64,000 nucleotides of DNA, taken from NCBI GenBank assembly GCA_900708905.1, contig CAADRB010000020.1, positions 1,387,411 to 1,451,410 on the forward strand. Reading direction: 5' to 3'. Source of the DNA: Hymenolepis diminuta. Taxonomy: Eukaryota > Platyhelminthes > Cestoda > Cyclophyllidea > Hymenolepididae. Position numbers and translations under genes: made by a program. The notes beneath the pieces are model-generated. The model ran no database searches. It saw only the letters and a list, made by a program, of their open reading frames with translations, and was not told where the DNA came from. Below, piece by piece: positions 49,937-62,126 of the stretch (positions within the stretch are counted from its first letter, which is position 1; every line of letters starts with the position of its first letter).

Positions 49937-50260
49937 TGTTATAGCCAGCAGATGTCTATCAATGCCTGGCGATTAGAAATGATCGACTGGCGATAAGATC
50001 TTCACTACGGTGCCCACAGGTAGTCCCGCTGTGTGTTTGCACGTAGATACCCAAACAGATGTCGGTCATCACGCGGAGACACCGACAACGAGACATGACT
50101 GACGTCTAACAAAGACATGTTTGTATATAAACCTAATTTACTAATTAATAAACGGGGATGGCTTGTCCGCCACCTCCGAACTGACCTGGCGACACGAGTA
50201 ATTCGATTTGTTCCATCTGTTCGATCGACGTGATCTCGATAGATCTTTCACGTTATTACA
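49937..50260 (+). mobile_element. Solo LTR-like element, copy 1 (324 bp)
   Basis: Begins TGTTATAGCC and ends CGTTATTACA, so it has the TG...CA termini of an LTR with a short imperfect inverted repeat. Inside, a TATATAAA box (50124-50131) is followed by AATAAA (50147-50152), the promoter and polyadenylation pair expected of an LTR, all in plus orientation. It is the same length as the copy at 55035-55358 and identical to it over about 250 internal bases. The flanking five bases (GTTTC and ATAGA) do not form a target duplication, which could reflect recombination between elements or later change. It lies just downstream of WDR46, antisense to it. No internal retroelement region is present. Confidence 0.75.
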
Positions 50261-50301
50261 ATAGACAAGAACGCCAAATCTTATTAAATATGAATAGGCA
50301 A

Positions 50302-50307
50302 TTTATT
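50302..50307 (-). terminator. Polyadenylation signal of WDR46
   Basis: AATAAA on the minus strand, 41 bases after the WDR46 stop codon and before the solo LTR is reached. Confidence 0.6.
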
Positions 50308-50347
50308 TACACAATGTCTTTCATATAAATTACAACCCCTACTTAGT

Positions 50348-53300
50348 TTAGAGGGGGTTTGGGGGCCGTCTGGGGATGAGCACATCAAGGGCAGACTTTG
50401 TCAACTTCTTCGATCTCTGTTTGACAATCAGCGCATCACTGGGTAGATTTCCTTTGCCCTCCTCTTGCATCTTCTCGATTGGCTTCAACTTATTCGCTTT
50501 TTCCATCTTCACTCGCATAAGATTGGAGACTTCGAACATCTTTCGATTGAATCTGGTCACTTGTTTTCTCTTCTCAATCTTTCCTGCCTTTGAACGACCC
50601 TTCTTCTTGTTGCGATTAACCTTGGGCATAGGAACTGCAGGAATATCACCCATCTAAACACACAAAGAAGGAGAAAGTAAAAAATTGTAAAGAGGAGCGT
50701 GGTCGAGTAAATAAACTTACCAGAGCAGCCTTTTTCTTTTCCCATTCATCCACGATATCTTCCCGTCTAACCTTATTCAACATTGAGTCCACGGAAATCA
50801 TCGTGTATGGAATCTAGAAAAATGAACGAAAAGATTACTTGCAGCTCTTCCCAGATATATCGGTCACCCTATTATTTCTCACCATACAGGACAATGGGGC
50901 ATGCTAACTGGAATCAAATACGGTGCTGTTATAAGGCTACTAATATCTGGTCAATTTCCCATAAAGTTTAAGTTATCGGGATAGGTATCGAAAGGAGAAT
51001 GACAAACGCTCGATAACAATTCAACATCAGCTAACAATGACAAAAAGATAGAAATAAGTATAGCACGAAGTCTGTACATCTCCACTTGTAAATTTTTAGA
51101 TTTAAAAATAACTATCCTAACATATTTGTCTGATGCAGATGAAAATCTGCTAATAAAAAAATAAAAGCTAAATACTCGAAAAAGCAAGTGATGGGATTAC
51201 AGAGCCTGTTCCATTAGATAAGATGAAAACCAGAATGGTTGAGCTGATGACAATGAAGGCTTGAAGTATTAAAAAAGGATACCTAAGTACGCTTCTACAA
51301 GTTAAATTTTCAATTATAGGTGGATTAAAATAAAATTTAATGTATCTGATAAGCATATTCAGAGTCTTAGAGAAAGTTCTGTAGGCCAAAAATGTCAAAA
51401 AGATAATAAAATACCTACACGTAATTCCATTCTTGAGCTGAATAATGAAATAAAATCAATACAAGGCTATGTTGTCGCTGATATAATAGTAAGTAGTCAA
51501 TTAAAAAATATGAGCTATCCACTGAGGTACACTATACCTATAGACTAATCAAGATCCCATCATTTGCCTGCCACTCCGCAGCTGATTAAAATAAACTAAT
51601 CACGATTTATTCCAACCACTTGAAGTATGACGATGAGCTCTGTTATGACAAACACACTAAAACTACAGCAATACATACCTTATCCAGAAGACGCCTAACT
51701 TCGCGCTCCTGACGATAACGCGTGGAGGCGAAGGGATTTTCTTCCAAAGCATCGAAGTTTGGTTCACCAGCTCCAGGACAGAGGAGGGAGGAAAAACCAC
51801 CGGATGTTCCCACCCCCAAGACATCTTCAAAGGGAGCGAAAGCGACGCAGTGGACTGGTCGAAGTAAATTGTGAGTGAGGTAGGCCTTGCGGAAAACGCG
51901 TTTGTGCACACCTGGTGCAATGTCTGAGAGGTCCTTGACTGTTGATTCACCCAATGAGAAGGGGTCCTTGAGAATCTAAAATAACGAATAGATATTTGTT
52001 AAAAGTGATGATGTGGTCAATAATGCTATGCCATCATGATATAAAAAAAATATTTAAATTAATTATCATAAGTTTCCCAAATAAGGCAAGTGTTTGCAAC
52101 GCCTAACTTGGGTACAGGGAAAGTACCTAGGAGTAACTCTTATGAGAAATCCATATGCTGCCGTGACTTCTATTGAGCAGAAGTGAGCTGCGGTCGACTA
52201 TCAATATCACCGACTATGCGCCAATTAGCATCGAAAATGTAACCTCTTACTTGACAGATGTGCACGTTGACTACCTCTTTATCGATACAAATAACAATAA
52301 TCAACACAGATTTCTTACCTCTTGCAAAGAGGAATATTACTGTTACCGAACCATTCAACTATGAAGTACGAAAAACCATTTCATCTTCCGAAGCGCGCAG
52401 TTCGTGGAATATATTAAAGAAAATGAATTCTTTTTCGAAAACAATCATTTTAAGGTAATTGTAAACCTATTAGATAAGCTTCCTAAAAACTATTCAAATT
52501 GATTGATATTACGGCGGATTTTAAGAGATTATCAACTCACATTGAAAAAGGTAATACAATTAACCCATGACGGCTTGTATGTGCTTTTGGCCAAATCTGC
52601 TGTCAGAGGTAATTAGTGTACAACCAATAATGTGGGTAGCAAACCAAACTGATCTATTCCGGTTGATAAGAGGGACTATAAAATGAAGTTCCTCATACCT
52701 TCTCCTACACAAGTCAAATTGATTGATAAGATTTAAAAGATCAGTGGATGGACTACATCCGAATGTGCTCTCATATAAGTTTTAGTGGCGTTACATTTGT
52801 GCTTCAAGCATATAAGCACAAACGATCCATAATAACTGGGCGTTTATAAATATCCATTACTACATATTCCAATTGCTTATATTGGTGTATAAAACAAACT
52901 TTAAATTAATAACGAACCTGAACAGTTGTTGATGATCCCAATGCCAAGAGACCAGTTTGACTGTAGCTCATAGTAATAGCGGGTGTAGGAAGAGTAATAT
53001 TCGAAAGACACTCCTGAGTCGATCTTAAATCCCAAATCTTTAGATATCTATCCAGTCCACATGTTGCCAAATATCTACAAAGAATAGGGGACTCACCATT
53101 TGATATCATTAGTAACAAAACTGCACCGAATGAGCAAGTTTCCACTTACTGTCCAGTTCGATCAACGCTAATAGACCTAACACCAGAATTATGGCACAAC
53201 ATCTTGATAACGGGGGTTTTTTCTGTTGGTATCCACATAGATACACAACCAGTGGTATGACCAGTCAGAATAGTCGCATTGGAGGGATTTTGACAGACCA

Positions 53301-54040
53301 CACTCAATGAACCACGATGAGTAGGATAGGAAGCAACGATTTCACCGACAGAAGCGTCCAAGTAGTACATGAAACCGTTATCTGCCATTGCAATCAGCAA
53401 GAAATGGTAAGGCAAGAATTCAAGTCGTCGAATTCCAGCAAGGCGCTTGAGGCAATGGATTTCAACACCTTGATTATCATATACGTAGGTATAGTTTTTT
53501 TGAGCAACGGCAACCATAGTTTCCTGATGAAGAAATCTTGAAAAATGTGAAACTACATAAGACCAAACTTACTTAACATCACGGCATTCTTCATTGACAT
53601 TTATTTCAAAAAGAAGCTTCTTTGAAAGCCAATCAAACGCAGCAGTATGCCCTCGTTTGCCACAAAGAGCAAGAAACCTGCCGTTTCGTGAGTAGTCAAT
53701 ATTGTAGGGTCCAAACTTAGACTTAAGGTCGAATTGCTAAAAGATAGACGAAAATTAAAAACGTTACCTTAGAAATCGAACCCAAATCGACATTCTTGCG
53801 AATAAGGTCTTGAGTGACTACTTCATCTTCATACTCTTTTTCTATATAACTATTAGTGTTAAAATATAAGTAATAAGTACTTACCCTGCTCTCTCTGGAT
53901 TTAGAGATACTAATTTCGAAGCTTGACTGGCAGCAAATTTTGACTTCTTAAATTGCTGACTAACTTTTTTCCTGTGAAAACGAGTTGGAAGTCCAGTCTA
54001 TAAAAGTCAAAATTGAAAATAACCAACTTGCCGTATCCAT
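50348..54040 (-). CDS. WDR46: WD repeat protein 46 / UTP7 homologue, 9 exons
   Basis: Nucleolar small-subunit processome protein needed for 18S rRNA maturation. Exons on the minus strand: 54040-54032, 53997-53885, 53849-53768, 53736-53573, 53536-53150, 53074-52918, 51975-51679, 50813-50721, 50653-50348, giving 535 residues (human about 610). Anchors are QFDLKSKFGPYNIDYSRNGR, RGHTAAFDWLSKKL, FLHQETMVAVAQ, RRLEFLPYHFLL, GHTTGCVSMW, YLATCGLDRYLKIWDLRS and FAPFEDVLGVGTSGG followed by PGAGEPNFDALEENPF. A WD40 propeller fills the middle, and the C-terminal tail is lysine/arginine-rich. The first four introns are 34, 35, 31 and 36 nt, later ones up to 942. Coding exon 1 supplies only three codons (ATG GAT ACG) and is joined through a GC-AG intron (GCAAGT donor), the only joint found that keeps frame; the start is therefore less certain than the rest. 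Two LTR-like elements bracket the gene. Confidence 0.92.
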
Positions 54041-55034
54041 ATCGTGCAAAACAACTGCTGTACCTCAATAATGAGGGGAATCCAAAGCTATTTAAAACAA
54101 AATTTCGGTGAAAACTAAAATTTCAGAAGCTATCTTTAATGTGGAAGTATTTTATTTTATTTTTAGAAAGAAGTTGTAACCATCGGTTATTAAATACACA
54201 GGAACAGTTTCATCATTTCCCCTGATCAATTACCCATTCATCCTAAATTTTAATACATAAATGTTTACATTTTAAATAAAATACAGTAAAATTTATTTAC
54301 TTTCGGGAAGTCAAGTTGGGCTATTTCGTCCAAGAAAAACTATGCATCACCGGCAATAATGTAGTTTCACCTAGTACATTCTGATCACATAAATTTCATT
54401 TTCAAGTTATCCGGAAGCAAATCGCTTGGTATTATATGAAAAGAAGTTTATGTATTTTGCATTAATGTAGTTATTTTTGGATAGGGCTCCGACAAGCAAA
54501 GTTTAAACCAACAAGTTCGATGTTTTATTTCGGGCAAAGCCGCTCCAGCACACGGTCTCTAAGTGATTTAATATCCTTATTATAGTGCAGACATCGCTCC
54601 TGACAGCTTTGCTGTTAATTTGGAAGAAAATTTCATCGATTCGGAGGCATTTTGACATTCAAATATCTGCCATATGTAATGGCTTGCATTAATGTATTCA
54701 CCATTTCTGTTCTCTTTATCCGTGTCTGAGTCAAATAGCAATATCCATTGGACAGAATCAAGTATTGCTTTGAAAACTTAACTATAATTTAGAGGTCATT
54801 TTTTCAATTACTTACTATAAAACGACATGAAAAAATAGTTCCAGGGAGAACTTTAAAGAAAAAAATTTGTTTCAGGCCATATAGCAAATGCATTTTTAAA
54901 TGCACTTTAAAAAGGAAAGTCTTGGATGGAGTTCATACTAACATATATTCCGATTCAAACACCGAGTATTTAATATTTGAACTGGGTTAATTTTACAACT
55001 GTCACTTTAAATCTTAATACCGCGAGTTTAAAGT
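54041..55034. other. Spacer upstream of WDR46
   Basis: No open frame or recognised repeat. It should contain the WDR46 promoter, read leftward. A less AT-rich patch at 54480-54620 stands out, but no motif could be named. Confidence 0.4.
55030..55034 (+). repeat. Target-site duplication, left (AAAGT)
   Basis: AAAGT directly before the LTR-like element copy 2 is repeated exactly after it (55359-55363). Five bases is the usual duplication made by Ty3/gypsy-type integrases. Confidence 0.75.
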
Positions 55035-55358
55035 TATTATAGCTAGTAGATGTCTATCAATGCCTGGCGATTAGAAATGATCGACTGGCGATAAGATCTT
55101 CACTACGGTGCCCACAGGTAGTCCCGCTGTGTGTTTGCACGTAGATACCCAAACAGATGTCGGTCATCACGCGGAGACACCGACAACGAGACATGACTGA
55201 CGTCTAACAAAGACATGTTTGTATATAAACCTAATTTACTAATTAATAAACGGGGATGGCTTGTCCGCCACCTCCGAACTGACCTGGCGACACGAGTAAT
55301 TCGACTTGATCCATCTGTTCGATCGATGTGGCTCCGCTAGATCCTCCACGTTATTACA
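55035..55358 (+). mobile_element. Solo LTR-like element, copy 2 (324 bp), with target duplication
   Basis: Begins TATTATAGCT (first bases changed from TG as in copy 1) and ends CGTTATTACA. It contains TATATAAA (55222-55229) and AATAAA (55245-55250). A perfect AAAGT duplication flanks it, so this is one insertion whose body and second LTR were lost by LTR-LTR recombination, or a stand-alone element of this size. It differs from copy 1 at about 13 positions, all in the first 18 or last 85 bases. It lies between divergently transcribed WDR46 and CDC14. Small non-autonomous LTR elements (TRIMs) are known from tapeworm genomes; membership in that group is a guess. Confidence 0.8.
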
Positions 55359-55363
55359 AAAGT
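55359..55363 (+). repeat. Target-site duplication, right (AAAGT)
   Basis: Second half of the 5-bp duplication flanking the LTR-like element copy 2. Confidence 0.75.
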
Positions 55364-57732
55364 GGAAACGTTTGACAAAGCCGCTTGCTGTTGTAGATGT
55401 TAACATTTTAAAGAATATGGATATATTTTTTCTCTTTGCTAGCATGATAGACAACCTATTCTGATTTCGGTAGATATTTCCCGATCAACACAAATATATT
55501 ACATTGTTTTTTTTTCATGGATTTAAGAAAGCCGAATTTTATGCCGTATAAATCGCATATCTATTGGAAAATACGACTTCCGACATTAAATTTGTTGTGG
55601 ATTCTGAATGATGATAGGCCTTAATGTTTTTGATTTTGATTAATTTGACCATGCCTCTGAATAAATATGTCAGTAAATATAAATCTCCAAATTTTAGGAA
55701 TTTTTTTTCGCCATCGAAAATAAATGCCATGCCAGGATGCTTACTGAAAAGTATTTTTGTTCGTTAATTCCAATTTAAGGATTTATATGTCGGTACCGGC
55801 AGAAGATTCATCTTCAAAATAGCATATATTGTGAAAGACGATTAAAGATTTGCTGAAATGTTGCAGGAGAAACAAAATATTTCATGCAATTTAGTATTTA
55901 TAAATTTGTTGAATGTAATTTCTTTGTTGATTTTTCTGATTAAGAGAATTAACTAAAAATAAACTTTTCTCCTCATATCTAAAGAGAAATTAAAAATATT
56001 AAATGAAAATTATCCTAGCCAATTTTTGAGTTTTTCAAAAGAATGTTTTTATGTTTGTAAGTGGTCCGATAAAACAAAGCCCGTCACTCAGTGTCTATGT
56101 TTATGTTTATGTGGCAAGTTGTTTTTAAGTGGCCACTCATTTTTAGCAAGATGTGGGCCTGACAGATATTGATCATGCGGTGTTTTGACCTCTGGATATT
56201 AATGATATGGTTAGCACTTGTTTTCTTGTATAATGCCCTTGTTTGATTAATAGACATCTCTCTTAATCCTCTCTATCTAGTCTGAGCCAATAATAGTCCA
56301 GTGACATCCAGTGGACATTGCTGCAGCATTAAAGAGTCGTACTTTACAAAAGTAGGCAAGTGAGCAGTTACAAAAACTTAGATGATTATGATTAAAAGCT
56401 ATCTTAAATTAATTTTAGATATGTGTTTCTGGCAGAATACTGCTTAACGCGCAGAAATTGCATAAGTATTTCATAATCATTGTTGTTAGGTATGAGCTGG
56501 ATTGCATACAAAATAAGATGTAGTATTTAACCGATTAAGTTTGCTTAGGTACATAGAAACGTAAAAATATATTTTAGCTGCCATACAAAAGTTAATCAGG
56601 TACTCACACAAATCTAGCTCTGTATGAATAATTTTTGAGCTACAAATTAGTAATAATCGGTATCACTTTGCAAATGTGAATAATTCCACAATGTTGATAA
56701 GGATGTAAAAAATTGCAACATTTCCGAAGCATCAAGTTGACAGTCTTAAAGGAATGGTTAATTAATCAAAGCCATTTGGAAGGCGAAACCATTTAATGAA
56801 CTAGATAACTGACCCAAAGCTTCCCGAGCAAACAAATTTTCTCATAATAAAACTTTCCCACGTTTTTCTTTCCTTAGTATTTGCAATACTTCTGAGAGTT
56901 ATTCACTTAATCTCTTTGAAACTGTTCTTTTGAAATAAGACGAAATTCTCAAAGTGCGCTTATCTGAATAACATTACAGTACAATCTCAGTTGCGTTCTC
57001 AGAAAACTGCCAGTACATGGCATTTTCTCATCCTAATAGGAATTCCGAGAATTAGTTTTATTATTGGCTTATAATCAAACGACTGATGATAAGAGCAGCC
57101 TGATAAGAATAATTTCAATTTAAAATTTAATGTAAGGAATTACTTTTTATACATATTTGGCAGTTTTATCAATGGTAAATTAAAATCCCATTGGAAACCT
57201 ACATAATGTGAAAACCCATCACATGCATTTGGCATAAAATTTATTAAAAACATGTATGTAATAAATTACAAACCTTACCATTTATTAACTTTGTAATTAA
57301 ATATTATGGGATTTATGCATACAAATAAAACAGCAACTTTAGCTTAATAACCTTGGTATCTAATAGCAACGTTATCTGATGACTTTTAACCTGTTTGCCC
57401 ATATTTCATTTCGCCTCGAATGGGATGAAAAGTAAAGACAGGGTAAACGGTCATGGTTTGGGCATTTTTGAAGGCCTAACATGCATAATAAAAGGTAAAA
57501 TATTTTAAATATGTTTTCGTAAATCATATATTGTTTTATTATTAAAATTACACTTTAATCTGATTCTATCTTTGTCTAATTATGTGTTTATTTTGGTAAA
57601 AACAGGTTTTTCTGGAGGTTAAAATTTTTTGCACAATTTTTTACCTTGTCGATATCACATGCATTTTCTTAATCAATTTCACCATTTCATTAAAAACGGT
57701 CAACTTAATCTCATATTCTTTCACTCGAATAG
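55364..57732. other. Stretch upstream of the first recognised CDC14 exon
   Basis: At least one CDC14 5' exon must lie here or further left, because the first recognised exon begins in phase 1 within the protein (a preceding G would give the conserved DR-YFA start). No candidate with a start codon and a matching donor could be picked with confidence. AT-rich, with no recognised repeat. Confidence 0.4.
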
Positions 57733-60700
57733 ATCGATTTTATTTTGCTATAAGTAATGGAATTCCATCGTCCTCTTCGAGCGTTCATGTATTCTCAATT
57801 GATGATATTCTAATTTATGAAAAGTAAGTGTTTCTTATATCTTATATATTTAACCTCAAATTAGATTTTATGATGATTTTGGACCTTTTAATCTTGCTCA
57901 ATTATACCGATATTGCCGAAAGGTGAATAAGAAATTGAAAGCATCTTCTCTTTCAAATTATAAAATTGTCCATTATACCTCCTCTGACATACTCAAACGC
58001 ACCAATGCTGCCTTTCTTGTTGGATGTTATCAGATAATTTACCTCAATCGAACAACAGAAGAAGCATACAAAAATCTCCTCATAGACAAGTTTCGGACTT
58101 TTATTCCTTTTCGGTAAATATTTACGTGCTTTTACCTTTGTATTACATACTTTTAAATTTTACCATCTTCAATCAATTAATCCCTAATCAACTGAATCCT
58201 AGTTTGTCCTTTTTTTCGCTAGATAACCTAGATCTACTCCTAACTCCCATTGGTTATGTTGTCAGAAATCTAATTAGTAAGCGCACTCAAGACACATGTG
58301 CCATATGGGAGTTATTGCATCAAATTGACTTTGATTTCTCATTGAGCCAAAAGATATTCCCCTTTCTCCATTCTGGATTGTGGAGGTTTAAAATGGGTCG
58401 TCGACAGAATTTTTAGACCTTAAAATTTATAAATAAACGAATATACCCTTTTTATCTCTTGAAGAAGACATTAAGATTGCTGTATTTTTTATTAAGATGA
58501 TTTTGAATTTGAGAAGGCTGTGTTAAATCGTCAATAAAATGCATCAAAAAAGAAAATCGATATTTTGAAGTTGAGGTATGTTTACAGAGTTTTCTTTTTT
58601 TGTTTGAGAAAATGTCATTCTGTTTTTTCTAATAGTTTGATTAAATTTGACGTTATTTTTGAATTATCATTTATAACCTTTGAGCCAGCATATCTTCTCT
58701 AACCTTTTGGTTAGTTTTTAATGTTATGTCATGTTTAATCAAAGTACGGTAATCTTGCGTTAATGTCGTCCTTTATTACATTCATTAGAAAGTTGAAAGT
58801 TAAAGTCAAATTCAGTTAGTTTAATAATCCAGTTTTAAAAGAGAATTTGGGTTAAATTCTTGCCTGGTTTTTTCTAAGAGCGTTGGTCTTCTTAGATCAA
58901 GTTTTTCGTTGCACTATTCTTCTTTTATTCACGCAATCAGTAAATTAATTCCAAGCAAGGTCCATTTTTGTTATTAAAAATTGTGGTATTTGTAATATTT
59001 TTTCTTTCTTTGAGAAAATTTCAATATGGATTCCATGTCCTCTAATGAATTAATCAATTTCCATTCCCAAGTGTTGTCGCTTTTGAAATATGAAAATTGC
59101 AGCCTTTCGACCGATTTAGATATACACGCTTATTGAATTCAATTTAATTGAATAAAGGCAAGTCTTGAATAGGGGAATTATAATCAAAGTTTAATCCGTT
59201 TGATTTTAAGAATTTTCCTAAAAGTTCCGCTTCTCTTAATTTATATTTCTTATTTCCACTGCAGATGAAGTACTTCCTCAGTAAGGACCACTTCGTTAAA
59301 GTAAATGTAAATGCGGGTGCATGAGGATAATTAATAAAAAAAAATACTACAGTTGATCTCATTTTTCCTTCTAAGGTTGTGCAATCATCAAGTATTCTCT
59401 CTTATAAAGTTATTACTTGACATAATTTCCATATCTGATAACTCTTATTTGGAAGTTCTCATTGGGAAATTTCTTCACTGGTAATCGGTTGGTCTTCATT
59501 CAAATCCTCAATTATTAATGGGTTACCTACTCATGCCAGCTGTCACTTATTCAATTGTTTATTTAAACATAATAAAATAACATCCAAATGCGTATATAGC
59601 ATGGCAATAAAACTCCACAAAGTCCGAGGTCGTGAAACTTATTAATCGGCTCCCTTTCGATTGACAATATGACCAGCTGAACGGAAAAAATGGGTTAACA
59701 AAGGGATAGCAGGATATAAGTTTCTCTCTATTGAGGCTCCTAGATGATGTTCCTTCACTCAAAATATAGATATTTTTCTCCAATGGGATTAGGATTTGTT
59801 TAATTTAACACTCATTTTGGAGATATTTTGAGGGGGTTAGATTAGTGCACTTAGAGAAAATATTTAATAACGCTGCGAGGGAAAATTTTCGTTTGAGAAA
59901 CATTCTTCCTTTTAGAGAGTATTTTAAATGAAAAAAAGATGACTAAGCCTTATTATGAGATTGGAACCCTTTGCATAATAAGGTAAAGTATTGTAGCAAT
60001 GCAAATTCTAATATTTTTCCAGGGAGCAAAAAAATGTGAAGAGAGATGAAAATGCAAAAGAACCCCCATGAAGTGTCAGTTCTAATTTCATGGTTCATTT
60101 AAATATACATTTTGTGATTGACAATTGGTCTAAATAAATTTGAATTAAATGTACAAGATTTCAGTTTATTTTGCCATTTTAGTATATTGAAACAGGGAAA
60201 GGGGTATTTATTGAGAAATAATATACAATTTAAGGCTTTTAAATTATTCGACATTCTTCTTTAATAATTGTGACACTGATTAATCGAGTTTAGCGAAAAA
60301 CCTATAAAAATACTGAAATTGAGGAAATATTTATTTCTTCGAACGCTTTTAGTAATTAATTTGGGTTATTGAATCAGAAAAAATGATCAGTTAATGCACA
60401 TAGCAAGGAAATGAGTTGTCACAGGAGATCTACAGCTTTTAAAATTTATAAATACTTACTGAAGAGAGGAGAGAATGAAAGTAAAGACTTCAGATTTTGA
60501 TGTGGGTTATCTTGACCCTAAGAACTTTTAGCTTGAGGCTTTTGAGGTTTTACATCGTATATCAACATCTGATTCTTTTATTTTCAGGCATTTGTTTTTT
60601 TTCTACTTACGGGCAATTTTGAATTGGTTATGTCGCAAATGTGAGATTAGGAAACTACAAACCAGTACAGAAAATGTACTCAAGAAAACTGACATTCATT

Positions 60701-62126
60701 GAAATATTCACCTAATAAATTCCAAAAAATGTTGAGGACCAAACTACTTCAATGCTATTTTGAAGATTTTATCACGTTCTAATTCTAATGTGAGTCGGAA
60801 GATCATGCTTCTTTACCATAAACTTGAAATATTTCAGCCATTTACTGGAGTCCACACATGATCAAGGAACACTCACAGCTGGTTTCTAAAGCACATTTTC
60901 GCGAATACAAACTTATTTCTCTATTTTCTAGTCCAATTTTACGAAACCATGCTTTTTTCATCCCACTTCTACTTGTCTTCTACTTTTAAATAATAAATGG
61001 GCTACATGACTCAGCAGTGAACTTTCCCTATTTAGTAGCAGGTTAAAATCCCAACGAAAAAAGACAAGTCTAACTTTCCGGAGATATGCAGTTTTGCATA
61101 ATACGAAGCAATTTTCCTTTATTAAATTATTTCATTGTAAATTAAGCAAAGAAGAATTTGAATATTGCAAAGAGGCAGCTAGTAATAACATAAATACTAG
61201 ATGATTGAAAAGCGATACCCATAAATATATCTTGGCGTCTAAATATTCGGGTCACTATAAGGTTCGAAAACTAATTGTTCGAGTGCTAAGTTGATAAACT
61301 GGGCCATTGCAAAGTACATGCTCAAACCGTCAAGAATAGTGGTACAAAACCTAAATGCACAAGTTCCGCAATGAAATCTCGAGTGGTCTAATTGTCTGCA
61401 GGCTAGTGTGTCATCACAATTCAAATTTAGAACTAAGCCTAGTGGTATTTATGCTCCCTTTTATGAAAAACTGATAAACAATGCAATTATTTTAATTTTT
61501 AAACTACAGTGTAAGCATTCAAACAGATACCGCCACATATTTATGCATTGGTCTGCTGTATAACTGCATTTCCAAAGGGAATCAAAACTCCTTTTTCAAG
61601 ATTTAACTGCCACACTGTCTAGGCTCTTCTTGAATCGAAATTGACGCGCATGACATTCGCAATAACAATAGAGGCATTGAATTTACGTGAATAATGAAGA
61701 AAAAATTCTTACTCTGAGTTAGCACTTATCAACACAGTCCAGAGTTTCTGTGGTGGAGGATTTCGTATTTGGTCATCTTTATATTGACAAGTTTCAATAA
61801 ACCATCTATGGATTTCAATATATAGCATATTACATAATAACCTGCTTACTTTTATCACTTAGTGAGAAAATGAACCATTGAAGTAGCTGATGTGAATGTT
61901 TAGTTCAGTTTAATAGATACTGACGTCATGATAATGAAATTTGTAACTCGCAATGTTCACGGTAAAAGGTATTTATGTAATACATTTTCCAGTATAACGC
62001 TAATTATAAAGATTATCTCCAAGACCGTTCAAAATTAATTTTTTATGTGTTTATTTCAGAGACGCTAGCTCAGGACCCTCCTATTACGATCTCAATATGC
62101 CGGATTGTCTCCGAGCAGTGCAGAAG
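57733..62126 (+). CDS. CDC14: CDC14 dual-specificity phosphatase, partial (N-terminal domain exons)
   Basis: Proline-directed phosphoserine/tyrosine phosphatase that reverses CDK phosphorylation; nuclear, centrosomal and, in animals, cilium-linked. Three exons were recognised: 57733-57823, 57865-58113 and 62060-62126. They read [26 protein letters not shown], then [50 protein letters not shown] and [14 protein letters not shown], then [22 protein letters not shown]. This is the N-terminal substrate-recognition (A) domain of CDC14 in order. The catalytic HCKAGLGRTG loop is not in the window, so the gene continues past 64000 after an intron of at least 1.9 kb. The first recognised intron is 41 nt, the second 3946 nt. 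Upstream exon(s) with the start codon were not found. Phases agree at both joints. Confidence 0.9.
58114..62059. other. Large CDC14 intron
   Basis: 3946 bases between conserved CDC14 exons. Holds an open frame at 58223-58416 that is preceded by a plausible acceptor but is out of phase with the preceding CDC14 exon, and a 61-residue minus-strand frame at 61239-61424 that I do not recognise. Otherwise AT-rich with no recognised element. Confidence 0.6.

Noticed and set aside
49937..50260. Hammerhead ribozyme or tRNA-derived SINE in the 324-bp repeat
   Set aside because: No CTGATGA/GAAA hammerhead core and no convincing A-box/B-box pair; TATA box, AATAAA and a 5-bp duplication fit an LTR better.
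49937..55358. One intact LTR element with WDR46 as its internal region
   Set aside because: The internal region is an ordinary nine-exon host gene on the opposite strand, and the target duplication flanks copy 2 alone, so these are separate insertions.
58223..58416. Third coding exon of CDC14
   Set aside because: Joining it to exon 57865-58113 gives an immediate stop; the conserved continuation ([12 protein letters not shown]) is at 62060 in the correct phase.
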